A stretch of DNA of 64,000 bases from Galeruca laticollis (Eukaryota; Arthropoda; Insecta; Coleoptera; Chrysomelidae), in contig OY998180.1 of the NCBI GenBank assembly GCA_963921935.1, positions 105,862,270 to 105,926,269 on the forward strand, given 5' to 3'. Under the pieces are notes generated by a model. That model ran no database searches, was not told where the DNA came from, and saw nothing but the letters and a program-made list of their open reading frames with translations. The position numbers and the translations under genes are program-made. The number at the start of each line of letters is the position of its first letter. Position 1 is the first letter of the stretch. This document shows positions 55,316-64,000 of the stretch, one piece after another.

Positions 55316-56079
55316 AACATATTCAGTGGCGGATTTAGGCTTGCTGCCGCCCTTTTTAATGAAATGAATTTTGATCCAACATTTTTCTTTGAAAATCACT
55401 TTATTTTATGAAATGATATTTGAACCAATATTTTTATTAGAAAATATCTTTATTTTATTGAAATATATAATTTTTAAATACCTATAACTATTAAACATTA
55501 AAGATAAATAAGTAATAAAACTTTAGACAGATAAATAATAAACATTTTTCTACTCCCTTATATTTACGAATTAAATATCTGTTACCCATCTATTAATATT
55601 GTTCATTTTGAATTTGAATTTTCATTTCGATACAGATTTTTGCCAATGAAAACACGTACTTTTTATTAAGAGACAGCTTATCGGCCTAAAGAAACACGTA
55701 CTTGGGGATAATCAAGTGGTATGTTTCAACATACTTGTTTGACATTTAATTTTAATCGACATTAATTCACAACGCCTCAAAAGTACTAATAAGTATATGG
55801 ACATGTCGAGTAGTGAAGAAATATCTTGGACACCACCAAAAATTTCGGAGATAGCCAATACCATACTCATACTCAATTCGACAGAGGACAGACACAAAGG
55901 AGTTATGCATTAATATGCCGTCAACTTCTGCAATTCTCCAAACTGAAATTCCGCAAATAAATTTATCAAATTGCACTAGTAATAATTTATATAATTATAA
56001 AAAAGATTGATACTAATAATGTATTTTCATTTTTGTAAAAATGTTGGAATATGTTGAAATATAATTAGTTTGGCACCAT

Positions 56080-57424
56080 TTTCGGGCGTCGGAAATGGTC
56101 CAGCGATATCTAAAGCAATCCTTTCGAAAGGGCTTCCAACATTGTACTGTTTCATGGGTGCCTTTCTCTTGCGATGTGGTCCATTATTGGTAGCACAAGT
56201 CGTACATTTCTTACACCAGTCCTTCACATCATCGGAGCTGTTCATCCAATAAAACCTCTCACGGATTCGCTGGAGGGTTTTCTTCACTCCAGATGACCTC
56301 CCGATGGACTGTCGTGTAACTTCTTTAGTAATTCAGCTACTCTTGCTCTCGGGATAATTAGCTGTCTCCTCATCTCGGAACCATCATCGTTTTCAAGGAC
56401 TCTTTTCAACAGCCCTTCTTCCACTGAGTCCCACTGAGCCCAATACGCCTTGAGTTTCGGTGAAAATTTTGACACTTCTTGCCGGGTAGGTTGCCGCTTT
56501 TCTTCCTTCCATTGCCGGTTCATCTTCAGGTGAGTATCATTCTTCTGATCTTCTCTGTTCCTGGTGGGTGACCATTCCTCGATGACTACAGTAGTTCTTG
56601 AAACTGCAGCTTCCTTAGATTCCACCTTGTTACAGTGGGGGCAGTCTGTTGGGCACGGCCGTCTGGTCAGGGAGTCGGCATTTCGGTGACTCACATCAAC
56701 TGGATGATCACCCCTATCTGATTTCCCCTGTGACTGGAGTTCTTGGGTAACAGGAGTCTTGGGGCGCTTAGACGGACTGCGTACGTGCTGTAGCTCGCCA
56801 GACTTCTGGCATTTGATATTCTTCGGCTTCTTGTCTGCCATACCTTTCAAGAAGTTGACGATCTGGTCAAGTTTGTCATCGTCATCTTCTTCTTGCATGG
56901 TCCTACCTTTGTTGTATCGCGAGCCCTTCGTGGCTGCTTTGCATTTAAGAGGTTGTTGGTTTGCAGGACTCGTAGGATGCTTACACGAACTGCGTGCACG
57001 CTCTAGCTCGCCACAATTACAGCACCTGATCTTCTTCTGCTTCACGTCTACCATACCTTTCAACAGGTTGACGATCTGGTCAAGTCTGCCATCGTTACCT
57101 TTTTCCTGCATGGTCCTACCTTTGTTGTATTCCGAAGCCATCGTGGCTGTTTCATATTCAAGAGCAGCAGTCAATGCATCGACCAATGTTTTAGGATGGG
57201 CTAATCGAAGCGTCTTCTCCATATCGTGGTCACATAAGCCGTCAATAAAGGCCTGGATGCCTAAACATTCCATCATGTTATCTGCTGCTGATGGATAAGC
57301 AAATCGAACTAGTCGGGCAATATCCATTTCATACTCTTGAAGGGTTTCTGTTCGCTATTTCGGTGTATTCTTGTTTATTCCTCGGGATCACTTTATCAAC
57401 TAAACTAACTTTCTCGGGTCGGTT

Positions 57425-57427
<3 letters not shown>
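56080..57427 (-). pseudogene. Chimeric gypsy fragment: Gag tail fused to RNase H end and integrase start
   Basis: The frame 56284-57327 (minus) begins with gag sequence (MECLGIQAFIDGL, a capsid-like stretch). It then has two tandem copies of a YNKGRTMQE...VNLLKGM block, each followed by a decayed zinc knuckle: CCNC...C with R for H, then CQKS...H with the other cysteines lost. Without a break it passes into VDVSHRNADSLTRRPC, the very end of RNase H, and on into the pre-integrase region, so protease, RT and most of RNase H were deleted in frame. A shift at 56285 leads to the integrase zinc domain (RIRERFYW, WCKKCTTC) and the start of the core, ending near 56080. The gag side stops at (AT)n at 57428. 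Confidence 0.85.

Positions 57428-57475
<48 letters not shown>
57428..57475. repeat. (AT)n microsatellite
   Basis: About 47 bases of TA directly at the edge of the gypsy fragment, repeating the pattern seen at 25.0, 35.9 and 47.0 kb. Confidence 0.95.
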
Positions 57476-57477
<2 letters not shown>

Positions 57478-57718
57478 TGCCTTTTTTACATGAAAATTCT
57501 GGATTGCGGCTTACACAAAAACAATTGGCTCTGGCATTTTCTAGATAAAACTGGTCACGAAAACAATGTCTAGATAATATAGTCACAATCGTAAACAGTT
57601 ATATAAAAAAAATCTGCGTATCCGCCATAATTTTAACTTTCCTACCTGGCTTAGACAGAGTCGGATTTAGGGACTATACCAGTGTGCTGTTTCGTAACAA
57701 TACCTACCATTACATAAT

Positions 57719-58860
57719 CTATTTTTTTGTGGCTTTGGTCCGCGCAAAAGCGTCGATTATATAATCATAATCAATTTCTTGGACTAGTTGAGCTTCATGA
57801 GACAGTAATGTAAGAGCATTTAGTCTATATTGCCCCATACTTGCCCGTAAATATACTATTACGCTTTTCAGAGTGAAAGAAAGATCTTTCTCCTGAACAA
57901 TTTGTCGCCGAAATACTCTAAAAAAATACGCAGAGCAATATCCACATTTGGGTAAACTTCTTGAAGACTCCGTGAATGCAATACATGCGTATTTTTTGGG
58001 CAGAGCGTACATCTTTCTTATTTGCTTTCAGTTCACAATGTAAATGAACATGCATTCCCTAAATCTCTCTTACAAATCATCAGGATACTTATGGACTAGT
58101 TTATTTGCAAGATATTTGAATTTGAATGCGTTCGTATCTATTTCAGATAAATAATCGAAAAAATTGACGGTAAAACTTATCATATGCATTTTTACGCCTG
58201 TTACACTCAGTCTCTAAAATAGGATAAAAAAAATTTGTGCGAAAATTTTCTTGTCCAAAAAAAGGGTTGTTTCATTTACCCGTGAATCATCCGGCTGAAA
58301 TTCTCTGGTTTTTTAGCGACGGGTATCATAACGATAGTGCTATCATGTCTTGAAGAAATAGAGCTAGAGAACTATAGAGCTGCACAACGGATGATAAATC
58401 AGCTTGAGATTTTTGAAGCTTCTTACTCGCAGCATTAAAACGATGTAAAATCACAATCCAAACAATGACTAGAATTTCGGATTCTCAAAGCTTTAATATT
58501 CACTACAATTCCGTAGCTTCAGGTCGCGTAGTCGGTTTATCATCTCCAGTACATCACACGTAACATGCATCATGTCTAGTAGGCCAACGAGTTTGAGAAA
58601 GACTTTTAAATTTGTACTTTGTACCAAGATCTCCCAACTATGTGTAGATATAATAAAGAAATTATCTTGGAAAGTAGAAAAAAAGTCGACTGCTTCTGAT
58701 ACGGATTCAATTGCACATGATCCTACTAAATTTAAAGAATGGGCAGCACAAGGAACGTAATCTGGTAAAGGATTAATTGTTTCAATTCGTGTCTGAAGGC
58801 CTTGCATTATCGTAGGAGTGACCACGACAATTCATTATGTCCAAACCATTATTTTCTATA
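57719..58860 (-). pseudogene. hAT transposase of the DUF4371/ZMYM1-like type, decayed
   Basis: Near the high-coordinate end the minus strand reads NCRGHSYDNA (58830-58850, the GQxYDNAxxM motif with shifts). Then 58493-58825 carries TRIETINPLPDYVPCAAHSLNLVG, a hallmark of this hAT group, and STHSWEIL. The C-terminal dimerisation region is at 57719-58012 (LTLLSHEAQLVQEIDYDYIIDAFARTKATKK). Between 58012 and 58493 the frame is lost. The N-terminal zinc finger and first catalytic region are not seen. It sits inside the hAT ends at 55324 and 63315, matching them in superfamily. Confidence 0.8.
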
Positions 58861-59375
58861 TATTTTAACAAAACATTCAAATTACTCTCAAATATATCGT
58901 AGTTTTATTTCACAATGACGTTGAGAAGTTTTTCAGATTTAGTAATTTCAAAACGCTTAGGCGAGGCGGCCACTGCGAGCGAAACGAAACTATATACTCG
59001 CGAACTGCGAATTGCGAAATGCGGATAATGATCCTATTGGTTGGTTTTGAAGATGTCAAATGTCTTATTATTTGTGTTCAAGATTTTTGCGATTCGCAAA
59101 GTTTGAAATCTGGGGGGCGGGAAAATTGACTTGATTTTAAGATTTCGCGAACTTCGCAAGGAATTCTGGGTCTTGAACAGGCGCATTGGGAATTTAATTT
59201 CACAAATGACAGTAGTGACACTTAAATGAAATATGATGACAGCCGACAGATACGGATGTGGATTGTTGTATTTAGCACGTTTGGGATATATACAATATTA
59301 TATTTGGGACTATTTCAGTTTTATTATGTTTGTAGTGTTCTTCGTTTTTTGCAAGAAATTGTAAGATCTATCAAA

Positions 59376-60374
59376 ATGGACGAGGTATGTACAAATATTC
59401 AAATTCATTGGGACATTTAGCAAGATATAAATATCATTTAATCTAATTCAAGACGGAATGTAAAAGAACCGTTATTTTTAATGGAAATACCTACCATAAA
59501 ATATGTGAAATGTATATCCAGAAGAAAATTAAACTAAATGTTTCATGTTTTAAGAGTGTAATTGAATGTGGTGAATGTGGCAGTCCTATCTCAAGCCTAG
59601 ATGCATTTGAGAATCACATTTGTGTCATTCCCTCCCAAGAGGGTTCCTAAGAAGAAAACTTAGTTCCTCGTTTAATTGTGCTTGTACAGACTCTCCCACC
59701 TTTATGGGACCATACCCTTCCTCTGAAATTAGGAGGAAAAGATGTGAGGGAAAAATTATGGAGGGAAATTGGACAGGAACTGAAATACACACTTTCTATT
59801 CCAGATTTAGAAAAAAAATGGAAAAACTTAAAAGATACATTTTTGAAAAATATGAGGTATTTTATGCGCTTATTATACTATATGTTTATAATGAAATGTG
59901 TATGTATGGCTTTATTTTCAAAAATAAAATACTGAAAATTTTACTTTTGTAGGATTTATAAACTTCCATCTGGAGCAGGCACAGATAAAAAGAACAGATG
60001 GAAATATTTTGAAAACATGCAATTTCTGTCCAGGATTAATAATCCGAAAAAACCAATAAGTAATATCTCCAGAGCTGAATCCCCACTAACATCCCCATGT
60101 TCAAGCACGAGTGCTGTAGAGCTGGACAAAGATGGCACACCATATATTCCAAGGAAAATGTTGAAAAAAGGTATTGTTATATTAAAATGTAGCTCATTGT
60201 AGTTTTTTATAACTGTGTTAAACATTCTCCTAACTACTTTCTTTTTTCATAGATGATACTACTAAGAAGTTGCTCTTGAATATCCTGAAAGAACCTTCTC
60301 CTACGCAAACCTCGCAGCCACAAGTATCCCCAGTTCTATTAACAATCCAATCTGTATTGGAGAAGCTACCATAA
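59376..60374 (+). pseudogene. Harbinger MADF accessory protein, four exons, one stop
   Basis: Proposed exons: 59376-59384 (MDE), 59453-59856, 59953-60170 and 60253-60374, with GT starts and AG ends and compatible phases; the first acceptor (TTCAAG) is the least certain. Exon 2 has a cysteine pair region (IECGECGSPIS...H) and then a MADF domain: LIVLVQTLPPLWDHTL, DVREKLWREIGQEL, WKNLKDTFLK. Exon 3 continues RIYKLPSGAGTDKKNRWKYF and exon 4 ends IQSVLEKLP. A TAA at 59648-59650 between the cysteine region and MADF makes it a pseudogene unless splicing avoids it. It would bind the element ends with the transposase, which is encoded convergently on the other strand. Confidence 0.72.
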
Positions 60375-60925
60375 AGAGTGCGAATGAAGGCAGAGGTAGA
60401 CATGCTGAATCAGGTTTATTCCTTATATGAGGAATATGGGGAAGATTTATAAATTTACCTAAAATTTAATAGACAATATTATCTTTACAGATTTTGCTTT
60501 ATTAATTTTCTTTTATCCCTTACCTTATCCTTATTAGAAGTTTTATGTTAGTGTTTGGTAGTCCCGAAAATAAATAAATTATTTAGAACTGAACTACCTA
60601 TTTATTTACACTTCTACATTTTTATCTGTATGGTAGTATTTTTTTAAAAATTTATTTATTACATAAAATTATTGTTTTAAAATAAATATCATAAATTTTA
60701 ATATAAAATATAAAAATCAAATACAGAAAATGTTTTATATCTCCAAGCAAATTGTACTGTCACATTAAACATTTTATTTTAATCACATAAAAACAAATAT
60801 TTATTTTTTAGGTAAAATTATTGTATTAATTAATACTCTAATAATAATCTACTACTTATATATACATTAAAAACTATTCATATATCTTTTAATGCTGAGT
60901 GAACATAACTTTTGGGTGAATCATG
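60375..60925. other. Convergent 3' spacer of the second Harbinger
   Basis: Very AT-rich sequence between the stop codons of the two convergent genes. AATAAA-type words occur on both strands (for example near 60570 and 60682), as expected for 3' ends, but none can be assigned with confidence. Confidence 0.4.
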
Positions 60926-62400
60926 AATTTATTTTGTCCATTGAGGTGGAATAGGATATATATCCATGAAATATTTTGCGAACTCATTTCTCATAACACT
61001 AGCACTTTGAGCATATGCATTTCCTCCCATTCTTCCAGCTTGAGGCAGCTCCACATGCTCATTCCGCCATTCACCAGGAATAATAAATCCGTCATCATTC
61101 TCCCTATCAACATAATTACTTGGGCAATATCTTGCATTGTCTGCCTTTCCTCTATCTCTTTTGCTTAGAAAATTGTGTAAGTAAACAATTGATTTAATAA
61201 TTTTATCAACTATTTCCATCTTTGAAATTATGGGTCTTTCTAAAATTCTCCATTTTGCTATACAAGTATGCCAAATGTATTTTCCCCCTTCTGGCACGGG
61301 TCAATCTAAAATAAAATATAATCAATGTATTGAATTATAGAAGCCAGTCTAGAATAATTGCGGTAGAAAAACATTTAATTTAATCATTTAGAATATGAAT
61401 AGTTGTATTAACTGCTTTTGCTATTTCTCTAACCTACCTATAATTAAAAACCCTTTGGTCTTGAGGTAAATATTGTCCTGGATAGGATCGCATTAAATTT
61501 GTGCTAAAAGGAAAAGCAGCATCTCCAACCAAGCAGTAGTGAACCATCTCAGTAGCTGCTTCATATAATTTTCTTGGGGGTGGTATATTATGCTATTGGC
61601 AAAGAATTGCTTTCCAAAATCACTACTCCTAAATATACCTCCATCACTTTGTCTACTTTTGCTTCCAATGTCAACAATTGTAAGACAATCTGCATCACAA
61701 ACAGCTAATAAAACAATGCTGAAAAAATCCCTATAATTATAGTAATCAGAACCAGTATGTGGAGGAGCCTAAAAAAAATATTAGATTTTTAGTTTAAAAC
61801 CACTCTATCCAATTTTATTTATTATAACCTTACCTGTATTCTTATATGTTTTCCATCTATGGCCCCCACACAGTTAGGAAAATTCCACTTTGTTTCAAAA
61901 TTTTGGGCAATTTTGTGCCATCCTTCTTCAGTTGGTACTGGCAAATAATCCTCATACAAACAGTCCCAAATGGCTGAACAAGTTTCTTTTATTATATTTG
62001 ATACAGTAGTTAAACCCAGACGATAGTTGTAGGAGATGCTCTTCATACTGACACCAGCGGCCAAATACCTGTAATATACATTATCCAGAAATTAATTGAA
62101 TGTTTTGTTAAAAACGAGTATGTATGTACATAGATATTACTTATGATTTTACCTCAGCAGCCGAAATTGATTCTCTGTAAAAGTTGATCTTAGATATCAA
62201 ATGTGTGATGTTTTCTAAAAGAATGTCAAATTCCTCAACAGACATACGGTGATAGTTGCGAAATTTGCTAGGGTTTTTTAAACGCATCTTTTGCACTAAA
62301 TTATGAAATGCCCCTTGTTCCTTTCTCAGTTTAAAAATTTAACATGTGCCAAATCTACGGATTCTTTTATTTTTCAATTTTTTTAACAGCAGGTGCGCAG
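60926..62400 (-). pseudogene. PIF/Harbinger DDE transposase, four exons, frameshifted
   Basis: Minus-strand exons: about 62400-62153 (LRKEQGAFHNL, NYHRMSVEEFDIL), 62068-61834 (LAAGVSMKSIS, NCVGAIDGKHIRIQ with the first catalytic D), 61768-61438 (GSDYYNYRDFFSIVLLAVCDAD, SDGGIFRSS) and about 61306-60926 (KWRILERPII, IVYLHNFL, ending MDIYPIPPQWTK). Introns have GT/AG borders. Frameshifts lie near 62190, 61590 and 61260, the last in the RRxxENxFGIL block that should hold the catalytic E; there is also a stop near 62340. It is related to, but clearly different from, the intact transposase at 15.3-17.6 kb. Confidence 0.82.
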
Positions 62401-63323
62401 TGATCGACCTGCTTCGTCGCCCATGGTAAAAATCCATTAGTTATACAGAAAATTTTAAAACCAGATACAATAGGTAGAAAACAAGAACAATTCCGGTTCG
62501 TCTGATGACAAAACAAGTACTGCATATCTGTCATTACACCAGATTAGTCACATTTTAGTTACAAAAAATAAAACAACATATCCCAAGAAAATCCGCAGCA
62601 TATAAAAGGCAAAAGCGAATAGATAAAGTTATTTCGAAATTCGCATTCCGCAATTCGCATTTCGTGAGTATATAAACGAGCCTTAAGCTGTGCTGGGCGA
62701 AACTAACGGTTACTAAAATAAATTAAGTTTGAGCGGCCACTGGGAACGATTTTAGTTTAGTTGTCAGCTGTCAGCTGTCTTTTTATGAGGGAGGACATAT
62801 AAAAAATATATTTAAAATGAGTTCTGGCGGAGGGAAAACTTCGTCCGAATCTGACACTAGCTAAATCGAACGAAATGAAACTAAGGTTTGAATCTTCGTT
62901 TAAAAATCTTCGCTTAGCTTAGCTAAAATGGCCGAGGGTATATTTAAAAGTATGGTAGCTAATTTACTGAAATCTTATCTTCGCATAGCTTAGTTTCGTT
63001 TCTCTCGTAGTGGCCGCCTGCCTGTATATACGTAAGATTAATTTCACTAAAGGAACAAAAAGGAAAGAACATTATTCGATAACGACTATTATAATTTTGA
63101 TCTATTAAAAAATTAACATCTCACCCACAGATTTAAAAATAAATTGAAAAATTTAATTATAATATATTCTATAAAACTTTTTTAATAAAAACTAATCTGA
63201 AGTAATTTTCAAAATGGATTTTCTTTACTTTCTTTCGCCTTTGAAATTTTGACAATTAAAAAATTCTGCCGCCCCTCAAGTTATGCCGCACAGCCTAGGT
63301 GTAAATCTATCCCTGAACATATT

Positions 63324-63899
63324 AAAGGTATTTTTTCTTTCTTTCGAACAAATTCAAATAATATACTTAAATATTCCCACTATCCAATCGAGCCTTGTGT
63401 CTAAGTGTTTTATTCCTAATTCCCTCTTTTAGTTTCAATTTATATACTTCTCACAATTTCATTTCGATTTTGCTCCCGTTTATAGCCAATCATACCCCGC
63501 TGTAGTCTTGTACCAAAGTATATTTTTGCTGTTATTAACATATTCTCTGAAAATATTTTTTTCTAATTAAGTCATTCGGCTGTATGGTCGGTTTTCAGAT
63601 AAACAAAGTTGCGCCAGATTATGGACAAAAGGAAATAGGCGTGACACAAATGTGACAATGACACGTTAAATGTTATGATCATTTTGAAAACATACTGAAA
63701 AAAATATTCATCATTTTTACATGTATAAAATCTTTATTTTTGTACAAAAATAAAACATTATTCACTCAGAAGCACTATGCATAGGAATTGTTCTTCATTT
63801 TCTAGGAGTTCCAACACTTCGTTGTTTGTATGATGATGGAGTCGCTTGCCACGACAAAAATTAGTAATTAGAAATTGTTAAACGCAAAAACAAAAATAT
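63324..63899. other. Unassigned sequence
   Basis: AT-rich spacer between the hAT right end and the Penelope fragment; no protein, RNA or terminal repeat was recognised. Confidence 0.35.
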
Positions 63900-64000
63900 C
63901 CCCATTAAAAAAGTCTGGTAAATAAAAACTTAAATGTCCGGAATGTAATGCTGTCTATATAGGTCAAGCAATTCGAAATTTTGAAATCAGACACAATGAA
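63900..64000 (+). pseudogene. Penelope-like GIY-YIG endonuclease fragment at window edge
   Basis: The plus frame reads PLKKSGK, stop, KLKCPECNAVYIGQAIRNFEIRHNE. CPEC-x3-YIGQ and the following R/H match the CxxC-YIG endonuclease start of Penelope-like elements and align with CGNCDGVYIGQT in units P1-P4, but the sequence is a different family. The stop replaces the expected residue before KLKC. It continues beyond the window. Confidence 0.75.

Larger units (their letters stand above)
58960..63022. mobile_element. Harbinger transposon nested in a MITE, composite
   Basis: Outer ends: GGCGAGGCGGCCACTGCGAG at 58960 and, reverse-complemented from 63022, GGCAGGCGGCCACTACGAG, both continuing to GAAACGAAACTA. 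Inner ends: TATATACTCGCGAACTGCG-AATTGCG from 58991 and, reverse-complemented from 62682, GGCTCGTTTATATACTCACG-AAATGCGAATTGCG. After the inner right end, TTAAGCTGTGC resumes the outer element's arm, which at its other end reads CTAAGCTATGC. So an autonomous PIF/Harbinger (about 58991-62682) sits in a small MITE of about 370 bp. A further GCGGCCACTGGGAACG copy of the outer end lies at 62731. Confidence 0.72.
55316..63323 (-). mobile_element. hAT-type transposon with 8-bp target duplication, filled with other elements
   Basis: AACATATT at 55316-55323 is repeated at 63316-63323, the 8-bp duplication typical of hAT. The ends are CAGTGGCGGATTTAGGC (left) and, reverse-complemented from 63315, CAGGGATAGATTTACACCTAGGC, which share CAG-G-GATTTA-TAGGC and then TGC-GCGGC words. 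A hAT transposase remnant lies inside on the minus strand (57719-58860). The 8-kb size is explained by a gypsy fragment (56080-57427) and a Harbinger/MITE composite (58960-63022). Confidence 0.82.

Noticed and set aside
55797..55911. Short plus-strand frame MDMSSSEEISWTPPK as the start of a gene
   Set aside because: It stops after 38 codons and no donor site or following exon could be supported.
57329..57586. Frames reading IYIYIY across (AT)n arrays (also near 47.6 and 48.2 kb)
   Set aside because: Translation of the TA microsatellite; not proteins.
1..64000. Host protein-coding genes, tRNA, rRNA or CRISPR arrays
   Set aside because: All domain-bearing frames match mobile elements. No cloverleaf, ribosomal sequence or spacer array was seen by eye; a tRNA scan and a protein search could still find something small.

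Overview
This window reads as non-coding, transposon-dense chromatin of an insect. The evidence is AT-rich sequence, long (AT)n arrays and transposable-element families typical of insects: BEL/Pao, Ty3/gypsy, Penelope-like, I-like and RTE-like LINEs, pogo transposases with a PHD finger, PIF/Harbinger with a MADF partner, MULE with a FLYWCH finger, and hAT of the DUF4371 type. A beetle-like genome is my guess, with low confidence. I found no convincing host gene, tRNA, rRNA or CRISPR array. Almost every protein-like stretch belongs to a mobile element.

Layout, left half. 1-3 kb: TTACCAT-rich repeats, a possible MITE and a seven-copy minisatellite. 3.1-9.3 kb: a decayed minus-strand BEL/Pao retrotransposon interrupted by an intact-looking 1.85-kb MULE with a 9-bp target duplication. 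9.3-10.9 kb: remnant of a PHD-tailed pogo transposase. 11.4-18.4 kb: a pogo transposon with matching terminal repeats and TA target sites. It is itself interrupted by a 3.2-kb PIF/Harbinger whose two genes are interlocked on opposite strands, and it also holds an 890-bp inverted-repeat element carrying a tyrosine-recombinase-like fragment. 19.2-25.0 kb: a 5'-truncated RTE-like copy with an 11-bp target duplication, another pogo-like remnant, and a broken I-like LINE.

Layout, right half. 25.1-35.9 kb: an LTR-INT-LTR-INT-LTR tandem (4422-bp period) of a gypsy-like element that has lost RT, RNase H and most of integrase. 35.9-47.0 kb: four near-identical Penelope-like units, two on the minus strand then two on the plus strand, forming a giant inverted repeat. 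Both clusters, and the small mosaic pieces of 47-48.3 kb (including an 88-bp perfect palindrome), are bounded by (AT)n arrays. 48.3-55.3 kb: an LTR end with primer-binding site, diverged repeats, LINE RT scraps and a degenerate Ty3/gypsy. 55.3-63.3 kb: a hAT element recognised by an 8-bp target duplication, carrying a chimeric gypsy fragment, its own decayed transposase, and a second PIF/Harbinger (MADF gene plus broken transposase) nested in a MITE. The last 100 bases hold another Penelope GIY-YIG fragment.

The genes do not form one pathway. They are separate replication machineries, most of them dead, stacked inside each other. The most complete protein sets are the MULE transposase and the 15.1-18.3 kb Harbinger transposase. 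Near-identity of the tandem copies in 25-47 kb suggests recent activity, or an assembly problem; this could not be resolved from the sequence alone.
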